The translations under genes and the position numbers were made by a program. The notes under the pieces are model-generated. The model made no database searches and had not been told where the DNA came from. It was given only the letters and a program-made list of their open reading frames with translations. Of a stretch of 64,000 nucleotides of DNA, positions 22,729 through 31,645 are shown one piece after another (position 1 is the first letter of the stretch; every line of letters begins with the position of its first letter). This DNA comes from JANQRX01 sp963663975 (GTDB lineage Bacteria > Pseudomonadota > Alphaproteobacteria > Rhizobiales > Kaistiaceae), in assembly GCA_963663975.2 (NCBI GenBank), contig CAXXRA010000005.1, positions 62,001 to 126,000 of the forward strand, in the 5' to 3' direction.

Positions 22729-23910
22729 ATGTCATCGTTCGTCGTCGACTGGCTGAACCTGCTGTTTCGCTGGGCCCATATGATCGTCGGCATCGGCTGG
22801 ATCGGCACGTCCTTTTATTTCATCGCGCTCGATCTCAGCCTCCGCAAGCGTGAGGTCATGCGCGAGGGAGTCGCCGGCACCGCGTGGGAGGTGCACGGCG
22901 GCGGCTTCTACCATGTCGAAAAATTCACGGTCGCGCCGAAGGAGCTCCCGGCCGACCTCATCTGGTACAAATGGGAAGCCTATCTGACCTGGGTGACCGG
23001 CTTCGTGCTGCTGGTCCTGATATACTACTGGAACGCCGATACCTTCCTGATCAACCCGGCCGTCCAGCAATTACTCCCCTCACAGGCGGTGGTGATTTCG
23101 CTGATCGGGTTGGTGGCGGGCTGGTTCGCCTATGATGGCCTGTGCCGATCACCCCTGGGTAATTACACATTGCCGCTGGCGATCGCAGTCTTTGTCCTGA
23201 TCGTTGCGGCAGCCTACGGCTATGGTGAGTTCTTCTCCGGCCGCGGCGCGTTGATCCATGTCGGAGCCTTCATCGGCACGATCATGGCGTTCAACGTGTT
23301 CGGCGTGATCATTCCCAACCAGCGCAAGATCGCCGCCGCTTTACTGGCCGGTCAGGAACCCGACCCCAGACTGGGTGCCATCGGCAAGCAGCGTTCGGTC
23401 CACAACAACTACCTCACGCTGCCGGTGCTGGTGCTCATGGTTTCGAGCCACCATTCCATGCTGACCGGGCATCCCCAGGGGTGGCTGGTGGTCGCCCTGA
23501 TCATCGTCATGGGCGCGGCGGCACGCCACGTCATCAACCGCCATGACGCGGGCGACCATCTGGCAAGCTTCATATGGGCGCTGCCGGTCGCGGCGGTCGC
23601 GCTGGCGGCGGCGGTATGGATGACGGCGCCGCGCATCGATCCCGCGCTGGCCGGCATGTCGGTATCGGAAGGCGAAGTGCTGGCGATTGCCGCACGTCAC
23701 TGCACGGCGTGTCATTCCGAACGCCCGTCCCATGAATCGTTCGACGCGCCGCCCAAGGACATCGTGTTGACGTCGGTCGCTGATCTGCGCCGCTATGGCG
23801 AGCAGATCCTTGCCCAGACCGTGACCACCGACACCATGCCGCTCGGCAACGAAACCGGAATGAGCGTGGACGAACGCCGCACGCTTGGCGCTTTTCTCAC
23901 CAACCGGTAA
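22729..23910 (+). CDS. puuD: Membrane urate hydroxylase/oxidase PuuD with C-terminal cytochrome c domain
   Basis: The product has 393 residues. PuuD is the membrane-bound urate oxidase of many alphaproteobacteria and converts urate to 5-hydroxyisourate without releasing H2O2, sending electrons to a c-type haem. The N-terminal part has eight or so membrane segments, with conserved stretches FRWAHMIVGIGWIGTSFYF, WYKWEAYLTWVTG and VHNNYLTLPVLVLM. The C-terminal domain has a haem-binding CTACH (325-329) and a likely axial Met370 in TDTMPLGN. It is followed after five bases by uraD; hiuH lies at the other end of the cluster. Confidence 0.95.
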   Translation: MSSFVVDWLNLLFRWAHMIVGIGWIGTSFYFIALDLSLRKREVMREGVAGTAWEVHGGGFYHVEKFTVAPKELPADLIWYKWEAYLTWVTGFVLLVLIYYWNADTFLINPAVQQLLPSQAVVISLIGLVAGWFAYDGLCRSPLGNYTLPLAIAVFVLIVAAAYGYGEFFSGRGALIHVGAFIGTIMAFNVFGVIIPNQRKIAAALLAGQEPDPRLGAIGKQRSVHNNYLTLPVLVLMVSSHHSMLTGHPQGWLVVALIIVMGAAARHVINRHDAGDHLASFIWALPVAAVALAAAVWMTAPRIDPALAGMSVSEGEVLAIAARHCTACHSERPSHESFDAPPKDIVLTSVADLRRYGEQILAQTVTTDTMPLGNETGMSVDERRTLGAFLTNR

Positions 23911-23915
23911 GATCG

Positions 23916-24446
23916 ATGAGCCGGGCACCGTTCGTTCCGATCACTCTCGATCAGGTCAACGCTTGCGTTGGAAAGGATTTCCTGGAGACGTTCGGCGAGG
24001 TGGCCGAACATGCGCCCTGGGTCGCCGAGGAAGCGCTGGACAAGCGCCCGTTTGCAGATCTCGAGGCGATGGTGGCAGCTTTCGCCGATGCCGTTCGCGC
24101 CGCCCCGCGCGATCGCCGGCACGAACTCCTGTCAGCCCATCCCGATCTTGCCGGCACGGCTGCCGTGGCCGGAGAGGTGACGGAGGATTCCGCCCGCGAG
24201 CAGGCGGGCGCCGGCCTGGACACCTTGTCGCCGGAGGAGTTCCGCCGTTTCACCCGGTTGAACGGCCACTACCGTGAAAAATTTGGCATCCCCTTCATCT
24301 TCGCGGTCCGCGGCGCTACCAAGCACGACATCCTGCGCGGGTTTGGCGAGCGCATGAGCGGGACCCCGGAGGAAGAGTTCGGGATCGCCATCGAGCAGGT
24401 CGTGCGCATCATGCGGTTTCGCCTCGAGGATCGTGTGCGGTCATGA
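23916..24446 (+). CDS. uraD: OHCU decarboxylase
   Basis: The product has 176 residues. UraD decarboxylates 2-oxo-4-hydroxy-4-carboxy-5-ureidoimidazoline to S-allantoin, completing the urate branch. It is all-helical, with the family motifs LSAHPDLAG and FRRFTRLNGHYREKFGIPFIFAVRG, where the histidine of NGHY is the catalytic site known in the family. It lies five bases after puuD. No allantoinase or allantoate gene follows in the window. Confidence 0.94.
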   Translation: MSRAPFVPITLDQVNACVGKDFLETFGEVAEHAPWVAEEALDKRPFADLEAMVAAFADAVRAAPRDRRHELLSAHPDLAGTAAVAGEVTEDSAREQAGAGLDTLSPEEFRRFTRLNGHYREKFGIPFIFAVRGATKHDILRGFGERMSGTPEEEFGIAIEQVVRIMRFRLEDRVRS

Positions 24447-24558
24447 GCGGGACATCTTCATCAGGCGCCCCTTTGGCGACCGGAAATTTCAAAACAGGAG
24501 CAGCGCTGAGGTGATGAGCGAAACCATCGACGCCAATTGGGACCGGCAGACCGCGGGG

Positions 24559-24579
24559 TCGGGTCAGCGCCGGACCCGA
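24559..24579. terminator. Hairpin between uraD and the convergent GNAT gene
   Basis: TCGGGTC and GACCCGA form a perfect 7-bp stem with a seven-base loop over the last codons of the GNAT gene. It may act in both directions, but there is no T-run. Just upstream an ATG at 24514 opens a 22-codon frame with a fair ribosome-binding site; I see no reason to call it a gene. Confidence 0.3.
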
Positions 24580-25337
24580 TGACGTATCCAGACATTCGGC
24601 TCGACATAGAGACCTTCGTCACGCTCGACATCGATGTCGACCGGGACCAGGGCGCCGGGAACCACATAGCGTCCGGACCCGGGAAACTTCAGGCCCGTCC
24701 AGCCGGTCCAGTCCTCGACGGTCCCGGCAATACGCATCGACTGCGGGCAGACCCGAATGATCTCTCCGCCCGCCCGCGCGTGGACGCGAAGCCAGCTGTC
24801 ATGGGGGAGACCCTCCGTGTTCAGCCAGGTGACGTAGTCCGCCATCGCGATCAGGGGAACATCGCTCTTCTGACTGGGTCGCACCGGGATGATGACGTTG
24901 TCGATCCCCTTGCGGGCGGCGAGCCTGATCATTTCGGCGGTAGCGGCCGCGCTCCATCCCTGGCCGCGATGGTTCTTGTCGACGACCACCTGCAAGCCCA
25001 TCAGCGCGTTTGGCGACAGGCCGCCTCGGTGGTCGGCGATTGATGTCTCCATGCCCCAGTCGATGCCGCGATCGGGCAACTGGTCCAAGGTCCCGTCGAA
25101 GTGCAACGGCACCGCATTGGTGACGGCGACAAGCTCATCATCGTCCAACAGCAGCAGCTGGAAATCTCTGAAAGTGCCGAGCATCGTCTCCCAGTTTTCG
25201 ACCAGGACCGGGTCGTGGAACATGAACTCGGGCCACGCCTTCGAAACGATCTGGTCGATGCGCCCGCTGAGATCGCGTCGCTCGGCCAGCGAGACGGTTT
25301 CATAGGTCTTTTCGCTGCCGGTTGGCTTCCTGCTCAT
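24564..25337 (-). CDS. GNAT-like acyltransferase of unknown substrate
   Basis: The product has 257 residues from the ATG at 25337; the frame continues upstream but crosses the start region of the divergent gene and shows no similarity. The middle has a GNAT acyl-CoA-binding pattern (LMGLQVVVDKNHRGQGWSAAATAEMIRLA, with R/Q-x-x-G-x-G reading NHRGQGWS) followed by a VIIPVRPSQK strand. The C-terminal third (WLRVHARAGGEIIRVCPQSM, then FPGSGRYVVPGALVPV) is outside the GNAT core and recurs in alphaproteobacterial homologues of unknown role. It is transcribed away from the SMP-30-like gene. Confidence 0.7.
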   Translation of the reverse strand: MSRKPTGSEKTYETVSLAERRDLSGRIDQIVSKAWPEFMFHDPVLVENWETMLGTFRDFQLLLLDDDELVAVTNAVPLHFDGTLDQLPDRGIDWGMETSIADHRGGLSPNALMGLQVVVDKNHRGQGWSAAATAEMIRLAARKGIDNVIIPVRPSQKSDVPLIAMADYVTWLNTEGLPHDSWLRVHARAGGEIIRVCPQSMRIAGTVEDWTGWTGLKFPGSGRYVVPGALVPVDIDVERDEGLYVEPNVWIRHRVRR

Positions 25338-25415
25338 GGGGCGGGATGGTAACAAAAACGACGGCCGTGGGGACCCGCCAGCCGGGATATCGGTCGACCG
25401 GGAGGTCCATGGGGA

Positions 25416-26303
25416 ATGTTCGATTTCACGCCGTTGAACGATGTCCGTTGCGAGTTGGGCGAAGGGCCGATCTGCGATTCCGACCGCGAAGCGTTGTGGT
25501 ATTGCGACATCGTCGGCCGCAGGCTCCACCGGACGGACCTGAACTCGGGCGCGCTACGGGCGTGGTCGTTTGACAGCGAAGTGTGCTCCATCGGCCTCGG
25601 CGAATCCGGTCGGCTGGTGGTTGCACTGCGCGAATCAATTGGCCTGTTCGACCCCGATACCGGGACGTTCGATGAGATCGCGAGAATCGATGGCGACAAC
25701 CCCGGCACCCGGTTGAACGACGGCAAGGTCGGTCCGGACGGAGCCTTCTGGGTCGGCACCATGGATGATCGCGGTCTTGACCAGCGCGAACCAATCGGCG
25801 CGCTTTATCGGGTGGACGGCACGGGCCGGGTCGACAGGAAGGTCGACGGACTGAAAGTGTCCAACGGCCCGGCGTTCTCGCCCGACTCCAAGACGATGTT
25901 CTACGCCGACACCGGCGGCCCGTGGATAGATTGCTGGGATTTCGACACCGGGACCGGCGAAATTTCCAACCGCCGGCGGATTGCCGAGCCGGGCGACGAC
26001 ATCGGCCGGCCCGACGGCGCGGCCACCGACGCCGACGGTAACTACTGGAGCGCGGGCATTTCGGCCGGGCGTCTCAACCGGTTCACCCCCCACGGCGGCC
26101 TGATCGACAGCACGCCGGTGCCGGTGGCGGCGCCGACCATGCCCTGCTTTGCCGGTCCGGATCTTAGGAAAATCTACCTCACCAGCCTGCGCACCGGCCG
26201 CGCCCCGGACCTCTTGGAGCGCTTTCCCTTGACCGGTATCACCATGGTCAGCGACAGCCCGGTGGCCGGCTGCCCGGTCGGCAGATTTCGCGACCGGGCC
26301 TGA
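25416..26303 (+). CDS. SMP-30/gluconolactonase/LRE-family protein
   Basis: The product is a 295-residue six-bladed beta-propeller lactonase-type protein. Metal-site signatures are present: CELGEGPICDSDREALWYCD (first glutamate), RLNDGKVGPDGAFWVGTMD (Asn and the DG motif) and VSNGPAFSPDSKTMFYADT (Asn and Asp). Homologues hydrolyse sugar lactones such as gluconolactone or arabinonolactone, and the neighbours do not tell which. It starts at an ATG 78 bases from the divergent GNAT gene, so a shared promoter region is likely. Confidence 0.87.
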   Translation: MFDFTPLNDVRCELGEGPICDSDREALWYCDIVGRRLHRTDLNSGALRAWSFDSEVCSIGLGESGRLVVALRESIGLFDPDTGTFDEIARIDGDNPGTRLNDGKVGPDGAFWVGTMDDRGLDQREPIGALYRVDGTGRVDRKVDGLKVSNGPAFSPDSKTMFYADTGGPWIDCWDFDTGTGEISNRRRIAEPGDDIGRPDGAATDADGNYWSAGISAGRLNRFTPHGGLIDSTPVPVAAPTMPCFAGPDLRKIYLTSLRTGRAPDLLERFPLTGITMVSDSPVAGCPVGRFRDRA

Positions 26304-26461
26304 TGGCCGTGCCCCTGGCTAGCGTGAGCTGTTCCGACCAGCCGCAAAATCCATTTTTGACAAAAAGCCACCAAAATTTTGGTGTCGCTGGCGGACGTGC
26401 TTGATCGCAGGCGCCTTTTGGCCGACCATCGGCGCCCACCCCATCACGGAAAGAGGAAGCC

Positions 26462-26914
26462 ATGTCGGTACGGTCGTCGGCGAACGCGGAATGGAAGGGC
26501 TCGTTGAAAGAGGGCGGCGGTGAGATGCGCTTCGGTGGCGGGGCGTATCTAGGTGAATTCACCTTCGCGTCCCGGTTCGAAACCGGCGATGGCACCAACC
26601 CGGAGGAGCTGCTCGCAGCGGCCCACGCCGGCTGCTTTTCAATGCAGTTGTCGGGCCTGTTGTCGAAGGACGGCCATCCGCCCAACGCGATCAACACCCG
26701 GGCCAACGTAACGATCGAAGCCGGCGTCGGCATCACCATGATCGAGCTGGAAACGGAAGGCGATGTGCCGGACATCGATGATGCGACGTTTCAGGCGGCT
26801 GCCGAGACCGCAAAGCAAATCTGCCCGGTATCCCAGGCACTCAAGGCGCTCGACAACATCACGTTGAAGGCAACGCTCAAGGGCACCTCTAAAAATCCCT
26901 GTTCCGAGCCTTGA
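26462..26914 (+). CDS. osmC: OsmC-family peroxiredoxin, C-terminus rewritten by an IS5 element
   Basis: The product has 150 residues. OsmC reduces organic hydroperoxides in the cytoplasm with two reactive cysteines, seen here as Cys58 (AAAHAGCFSMQLS) and Cys121 (AKQICPVSQALK). An IS5 element entered at codon 140. Removing the element restores a stop after LKSA (142 residues, ending at 28187), whereas the present gene runs on into the element and ends with ten foreign residues (GTSKNPCSEP). Both active cysteines and the last core strand remain, so the protein may still work. Confidence 0.93.
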   Translation: MSVRSSANAEWKGSLKEGGGEMRFGGGAYLGEFTFASRFETGDGTNPEELLAAAHAGCFSMQLSGLLSKDGHPPNAINTRANVTIEAGVGITMIELETEGDVPDIDDATFQAAAETAKQICPVSQALKALDNITLKATLKGTSKNPCSEP

Positions 26915-28173
26915 TCGGTTATAATCCGGACGGTTTGGCGCGTAGATGTGGGGAACCGACCATGGGCCAAATGGGCTTTTTCGACATCGCGAATCGGTAT
27001 GCCGGCCTGGACGCCAAGAACGATCCTTTGGCGAGGATCGACGCGGTGGTTCCGTGGGAGAATTTCCGTGCCCGCCTGGAGGCGATCTGGCGCAAGCCGG
27101 CCGAGGAACGGAAGTCGCCGGCGGGGCGAAAGCCCTGGGACGCGGTGGCGATGTTCAAGGCGATCGTTCTCTGCGAGCTTTACAATCTCTCGGACGACCA
27201 AGTGGAGTACCAGCTTCGCGACCGCCTCTCGTTCATGCGGTTCGTAGGGTTCGGTCTTGAGGACAAGGTCCCCGACGCCAAGACGGTGTGGCTCTACCGG
27301 GAACAGTTGGCGCGGGCGGGCATGGTCGAGGCGTTGTTCGAGGACTTCGACGGCTATCTGGAGAAGCAGGGCTACCTGGCGATGGGCGGCCAGATCATCG
27401 ACGCGTCGATCGTACCGGTCCCCAAGCAGCGCAACAGCCGTGACGACAACGCGCGGATCAAGGATGGCGAGACGCCGGAGGGCTGGAAGGACCAGCCGGC
27501 CAAGCGGTCGCAGAAGGACACGGACGCACGGTGGACAAAGAAGCATGGCAAGAGCCACTACGGTTACAAGAACCATGTCAACGTGGACCGCCGGCACAAG
27601 CTGGTGCGGCGTTACCAGGTGACCGACGCGGCGGTGCACGACAGCCAGGTCGTGGAGGACATCCTTGATCCGGACAACACGGCCTCGGACGTGTGGGCGG
27701 ACAGCGCCTATCGGTCGGCGGAGATCGAGGCGAAGCTGAAGGAGAAGGGCCTGAACAGCCGCATCCACCGCAAGGGGCATCGCGACAAGCCGCTGAGCGA
27801 GCGGGAGAAGCGGGGCAACAAGGCCCGTTCGAAGGTGCGGGCGCGCGTCGAGCACGTGTTCGGGGCCCAGAGCAACGACATGGGCGGGACGCTGGTGCGC
27901 AGTATCGGGCTGGTACGGGCGAGGGCGCGGATCGGGCTGAAGAACCTCGCCTACAACATGCGCCGCCTGGTGCAGCTGGAGCGTCTCGCCGCGGCGGCGC
28001 CAACGTGATGGTCATCAGGGGAGAAGTCTGCCTGGAGCCCCCATTGACAGGGAAACAGACCCGCCGGGGAGCCGGAGAAGGCCGAAAACCCAGACGCCAA
28101 CCCCGCTCATGACCCGCGAGAACCGCACAACCTGTCGAGTTTCACGTCAGTCGCATTATTTTTCGAGGTGCCC
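26881..28173 (+). mobile_element. IS5-family insertion sequence (1,293 bp) inside the end of osmC
   Basis: The ends are inverted repeats beginning GGGCACCTC(T/G)AAAAAT, at 26881 and, on the minus strand, at 28173. TCAA at 26877-26880 is repeated at 28174-28177, a 4-bp target duplication that fits the IS5 family. A single intact transposase gene lies inside. The element is not obviously related to the other IS5-type elements at 44690 and 49092. Confidence 0.92.
26962..28008 (+). CDS. IS5-family transposase
   Basis: The product is a 348-residue DDE transposase. The ATG at 26962 gives MGQMGFFDIANRYAGLDAKN, the usual start of this subgroup; an upstream in-frame start at 26911 is less likely. The DDE core is visible as IIDASIVPVPKQRN (first Asp), VWADSAYRS (second Asp) and RARVEHVFGAQ (Glu), with the conserved GKSHYGYKNHV block. 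The gene looks intact. Confidence 0.93.
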   Translation: MGQMGFFDIANRYAGLDAKNDPLARIDAVVPWENFRARLEAIWRKPAEERKSPAGRKPWDAVAMFKAIVLCELYNLSDDQVEYQLRDRLSFMRFVGFGLEDKVPDAKTVWLYREQLARAGMVEALFEDFDGYLEKQGYLAMGGQIIDASIVPVPKQRNSRDDNARIKDGETPEGWKDQPAKRSQKDTDARWTKKHGKSHYGYKNHVNVDRRHKLVRRYQVTDAAVHDSQVVEDILDPDNTASDVWADSAYRSAEIEAKLKEKGLNSRIHRKGHRDKPLSEREKRGNKARSKVRARVEHVFGAQSNDMGGTLVRSIGLVRARARIGLKNLAYNMRRLVQLERLAAAAPT

Positions 28174-28223
28174 TCAAATCGGCCTGACGGGTGAAGCGGA
28201 CGCCATCACGCGTCGGTGAGTCG

Positions 28224-28748
28224 ATGAAGAAGGACATGCCAGCGGAAGTGCTGGTCCGTCTTTATCGACAGCTGACGCGTGACGGCATCAAGATCTGGAT
28301 CGACGGAGGCTGGGGCGTGGATGCGCTCTTGGGAGAACAAACGCGCCCTCACCAGGATGTCGATTTCGTCGTTCAGGAGAGAGATCTGGCCCGACTCGTC
28401 GATGTCCTGAGACACAAGGGCTACGACGAAATTGCCACGGACGACAGACGGCCGTGGAACTTTGTCCTGGGTGATGACAGGGGTCGGCAAGTTGATATTC
28501 ACGTGGTGAATTTCGACGAAAGCGGGGACGGAATATATGGTCCACCCGAGAACGGCGAAGCTTACCCCGCCTCCGCGTTCACCGGTAGAGGCACCATCCG
28601 TGGCGAAGAGGTTTTCTGCATGTCGGTTGGATACCAACTGACAAATCATGCCGGATACGAGCTGCAAGACAAAGACCGTCAGGACGTTTCGAAGCTGCGC
28701 GACCTGTTGAGCCCCCGCGGCGAGAGCAAACTGCCGCTCCGTAACTGA
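28224..28748 (+). CDS. AadB/Lnu-like nucleotidyltransferase (aminoglycoside/lincosamide type fold)
   Basis: The product has 174 residues. The core motif IDGGWGVDALLGEQTRPHQD followed by VDFVV supplies the two metal-binding aspartates of the antibiotic nucleotidyltransferase fold, and RQVDIHVV supplies the third acidic residue. The closest described proteins by pattern are ANT(2'') (AadB) and Lnu enzymes, but most genome copies have never been shown to give resistance. The ATG at 28224 is preferred to the GTG at 28191. The gene starts just past the IS5 element and ends 21 bases before the likely left end of the genomic island, so it may belong to the chromosome or to older mobile DNA. Confidence 0.75.
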   Translation: MKKDMPAEVLVRLYRQLTRDGIKIWIDGGWGVDALLGEQTRPHQDVDFVVQERDLARLVDVLRHKGYDEIATDDRRPWNFVLGDDRGRQVDIHVVNFDESGDGIYGPPENGEAYPASAFTGRGTIRGEEVFCMSVGYQLTNHAGYELQDKDRQDVSKLRDLLSPRGESKLPLRN

Positions 28749-28769
28749 GGCGAACGAATCCTGACGACA

Positions 28770-28784
28770 TCTGGCGGATGGGGT
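28770..28784. repeat. Left copy of the tRNA-Ser 3'-end repeat (candidate attachment site)
   Basis: TCTGGCGGATGGGGT matches 48839-48853 exactly; the matches stop on both sides (CA before and ATAG after here, GT before and GGGA after there). It covers the CCA end, discriminator base and 3' acceptor strand of tRNA-Ser, which is the segment that P4-type integrases usually duplicate. Confidence 0.65.
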
Positions 28785-28947
28785 ATAGCGATCGACGGCC
28801 GCCTGGTAGCTTTTACCGGGGACTTTTATAAAGGTAGCTAGACAGAAACCCGCAGCACTACGCGCTGGTCCAGGCACCCTGCCACAGCTAGCATGAGTGC
28901 CCCGCCCGCTGGAACGGGCGAGGCCAACCCACGAGAAGGAGAGTCTC

Positions 28948-29178
28948 ATGGAAAATTATGAGACAGAAATTGAGAAACTGAAGGGTAGCATCGAAGCTCT
29001 TGCTACCATAGCTGCATCATATTTAATGGGCTCAAATCCAAGTGAAGAGGAGCGCCGGAAACTCGGCGAAATACTAAAGAGCGTCTCTATCACTGGCGTA
29101 GAGGGGCTCTCCCCTACTGCTAGGATAGGTTTCGGCGATACCATGACGGTGATCCGGGAGACTGCCGGACTTGACTAG
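28948..29178 (+). CDS. Small protein of unknown function
   Basis: The product has 76 residues, preceded by GAGAAGGAGAG at a good distance from the ATG. It begins MENYETEIEKLKGSIEALAT with a heptad-like pattern, then has GSNPSEEERRKLGEILKSV; it is probably helical and soluble. I recognise no family. Base composition is clearly richer in A and T than nearby chromosomal genes, which fits foreign origin; it is the first gene inside the proposed island end. Confidence 0.6.
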   Translation: MENYETEIEKLKGSIEALATIAASYLMGSNPSEEERRKLGEILKSVSITGVEGLSPTARIGFGDTMTVIRETAGLD

Positions 29179-29352
29179 AAGTGCCGCAATCTGCCGAGCC
29201 ACGTCGCGCCTGCTAGGCGGAGGGCCATCAGATTCTGGAAGCGCTGGAGCGGATCGAGAAGGAACTTGTCCGGCGTCGGCGCCCCTGGGACCGAATGGGA
29301 TGATTGAATAAGAGAGTGTTTCAGGCTCATCATAACCCGAGAGGGATTAACG

Positions 29353-29727
29353 ATGAGACGGAATACCATTCGCCAGAAAGCATCGGCCGAGAAGGTCGTG
29401 AAGGACATCCGCCGGGCGACACGCCGGCATTATGGCGCTGAAGAGAAGATCCGGATTGTTCTGGAAGGGCTGCGCGGCGAGGACAGCATCGCCGAACTGT
29501 GTCGCCGTGAGGGGATCAACCAGAACCTCTATTACCGTTGGTCGAAGGACTTCCTGGAGGCCGGCAAGAAACGGCTGGCGGGGGACACGGCCCGTGAGGC
29601 GACCTCCGACGAGGTCAAGCAGCTTCGCAGTGAAGCTCTGGCCTTGAAGGAGGCGGTGGCCGATCTGACGCTGGACAACCGTCTGCTCAAAAAAAGCATG
29701 ATCGCGGATGGGGACGACGAGGCATGA
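29353..29727 (+). CDS. IS3-family transposase OrfA
   Basis: The product has 124 residues with a helix-turn-helix (EEKIRIVLEGLRGEDSIAEL, CRREGINQNLYYRWSK) and a C-terminal leucine-zipper-like helix. Its stop overlaps the start of OrfB (ATGA). A run of seven A residues followed by G at 29689-29696 lies before the overlap, and the -1 frame is open from there into OrfB, so a fused OrfAB made by -1 frameshifting is possible. Confidence 0.9.
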   Translation: MRRNTIRQKASAEKVVKDIRRATRRHYGAEEKIRIVLEGLRGEDSIAELCRREGINQNLYYRWSKDFLEAGKKRLAGDTAREATSDEVKQLRSEALALKEAVADLTLDNRLLKKSMIADGDDEA

Positions 29728-30704
29728 GGTATCCACCATCAGAGAAGCTGGAGATCATCCGGCTGGTTGAGCTGTCCCATCTGCCGGCCAGGCGTACGCT
29801 GGCGCAGTTGGGCATCCCCCGCACCTCGTTTTATCGCTGGTACGATCGCTATCTGACCGGCGGACCGGAAGCCCTGGAGGACCGCCGCTCGCGGCCTGGT
29901 CGGGTCTGGAACCGCATCCCCGATGAGGTGCGAGGCCAGATTGTGCAGCTGGCGCTGAAGGAGACCGATCTGTCGCCGCGAGAATTGGCCGTGCGGTTCA
30001 CCGATACTGAGGGCTACTTTGTATCGGAATCCTCGGTTTATCGCCTGCTCAAGGCCCACGATCTGATCACCAGCCCGGCTTTTATCGTCGTGAAAGCGGC
30101 CGACGAGTTCAAAAACAAGACCACCGCGCCGAACCAGCTCTGGCAGACCGACTTCACTTACCTCAAGGTCATCGGCTGGGGCTGGTTTTACCTCTCCACC
30201 GTGCTGGACGACTTCTCCCGCTACATCATTGCCTGGAAGCTGTGCACGACGATGAAGGCCGAGGACGTCACCGATACGCTGGAACTGGCGCTCAAGGCGT
30301 CAGGTTGCGATCGGGCAACCGTCGTTCACAAGCCACGGCTCCTGTCCGACAACGGCTCCAGCTACATCGCCGGCGATCTGGCCGAATGGCTCGACGACCG
30401 CGACATGGAGCACATTCGCGGCGCCCCCTATCATCCGCAGACCCAGGGCAAGATCGAGCGCTGGCATCAGACGTTGAAGAACCGCATCCTGTTGGAGAAC
30501 TACTATCTGCCTGGCGATCTTGAAGCGCAGATCGAAGCCTTTGTCGGCCACTACAACCACCACCGCTACCACGAGAGCCTCGGCAATCTCACGCCGGCCG
30601 ACGTCTACTTCGGGCGCGGCCCAACCATCCTGCTGAAAAGAGAAAGGATCAAACGGCAGACCATCGAACACCGGCGCTTGCAATACCGCAAAACCGCCGC
30701 GTAG
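29724..30704 (+). CDS. IS3-family transposase OrfB (DDE integrase domain)
   Basis: The product has 326 residues. An N-terminal helix-turn-helix (RRTLAQLGIPRTSFYRWYDR) is followed by the rve domain: WQTDFTYLKV (first Asp), LLSDNGSSYIA (second Asp) and PYHPQTQGKIERWHQTLKN (Glu). The gene appears complete. Confidence 0.92.
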   Translation: MRYPPSEKLEIIRLVELSHLPARRTLAQLGIPRTSFYRWYDRYLTGGPEALEDRRSRPGRVWNRIPDEVRGQIVQLALKETDLSPRELAVRFTDTEGYFVSESSVYRLLKAHDLITSPAFIVVKAADEFKNKTTAPNQLWQTDFTYLKVIGWGWFYLSTVLDDFSRYIIAWKLCTTMKAEDVTDTLELALKASGCDRATVVHKPRLLSDNGSSYIAGDLAEWLDDRDMEHIRGAPYHPQTQGKIERWHQTLKNRILLENYYLPGDLEAQIEAFVGHYNHHRYHESLGNLTPADVYFGRGPTILLKRERIKRQTIEHRRLQYRKTAA

Positions 30705-30734
30705 CATGATCAACCAGATGGCCAGAAGCACCTC

Positions 30735-31229
30735 TTAAGTCAGGTCCCCATTTGGTTCCAAATTACCTGACCACGGACACTCCGGGGGACAGCGCCTGGC
30801 CCCGTCCACGATCGCCGGATACTCCATGTCCGGGTCGCCGTCGCGTACCTCCTCGACGATCACGTCATGGCGCCAATTGTCGCCGTAGTCGTAGGTGTAG
30901 ACGAACCACTCCACTCCGCGCGCGATCACCGTGCCCAGCTGCAGGCCCTTCGCCTTGTAGACCGGCGGTTCGTCGTCAAACTCGCGGAAAGACGGATCGC
31001 CATAGCAACGGCCGTCGATGTCGAATTCCCAGAGGTGCGAGAAGGTCCAGCCCATGGTCATCTGGATCGCCTCGTGCAAGGCCTCCAGCGTCGTCGACAA
31101 GGGCATGTCGATGCGCCGCCAGATCTTCGGCTCCAGCTCCTGCAGCTCGATGCGCAGCCGCGCGATCCGCTCGCTCACCGCCCCATTCCGTCGGTCTTCC
31201 CTTCTCCCGACACGGCTTAGGTCCGGCAT
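30735..31229 (-). pseudogene. Plasmid pRiA4b ORF-3-family protein, 3' end cut by the IS3 element
   Basis: The frame encodes 164 residues with the family core (LRIELQELEPKIWRRIDMP, IQMTMGWTFSHLWEF, YTYDYGDNWRHDV). Normal members continue after CPPED with VGGPxGYEEFL; here the frame reads CPPECPWSGNLEPNGDLT and stops eight bases inside the right end of the IS3 element, so the conserved tail is lost. The function of the family is unknown; it is frequent on plasmids and islands. The start may be the GTG 17 codons in. Confidence 0.8.
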
Positions 31230-31339
31230 CGGCCACCGTCAACCGACCCATCTCGGGACGGGCGTCCAGCGGCCGGAATCCACCCGTCGATCTCGGAGGT
31301 CGAAGCGTTTATACTTGTTGTGTCGGAGTCGGCGATCCG

Positions 31340-31645
31340 GTCCGTCCTGCGGTCTGGGGCGTCGATCTGGGCACTAGCGCGGCGCAGTCCGCGGTCGCGG
31401 CCTATCGGCCTCAGACGGGCGCGCTGGCCTGCCTAGCGGCCTTCCCCGCGGAGCCGGCGCTTGCCGAGGCCCGCACGGTCTCGGACCCAGCGGGCAACGC
31501 CAAGCTCAGCAAGGGGAGCCAGGGTGGACGCCGGGTACGCGCTCGGGACGATGCGGCTGCGGCTGCTATCCTGGCGGTCGCGGCGGGCGTTCGGCAGCCT
31601 ACGGAGCCGCCGAGACGGTGGCGCTATAGGGGGATGGCGGGATGA
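31340..31645 (+). pseudogene. Phage terminase large subunit remnant (internally deleted C-terminal domain)
   Basis: One frame reads VWGVDLGTSAAQSAVAAYRP, then GALACLAAFPAEPALAE, then directly ARTVSDPAGNAKLSKGSQGG and RARDDAAAAAILAVAAG to a stop at 31645. The first stretch resembles the start of the nuclease domain of terminase large subunits and the second its very end, so the middle of the domain has been lost. No start codon or ATPase domain is present. This fills the stretch between the pRiA4b-like gene and the next gene. Confidence 0.6.

Larger units (their letters stand above)
29305..30742 (+). mobile_element. IS3-family insertion sequence (about 1,438 bp)
   Basis: Two overlapping transposase frames are bounded by imperfect inverted ends: TGAATAAGAGAGTGTTTCAG at 29305 and, on the minus strand from 30742, TGACTTAAGAGGTGCTTCTG. 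No matching target duplication is visible beside these ends (GAT against GGT), so one side may have been rearranged. The right end falls within the tail of the pRiA4b-like gene, which it cuts short. Confidence 0.75.

Noticed and set aside
24514..24582. 22-codon frame after uraD as a truncated next purine gene
   Set aside because: Too short to assign and it overlaps the convergent GNAT gene and a hairpin.
28224..28748. A true clinical aminoglycoside-resistance gene
   Set aside because: Only the general nucleotidyltransferase motif is visible; sequence outside the motif does not match known ANT(2'') well enough to claim resistance.
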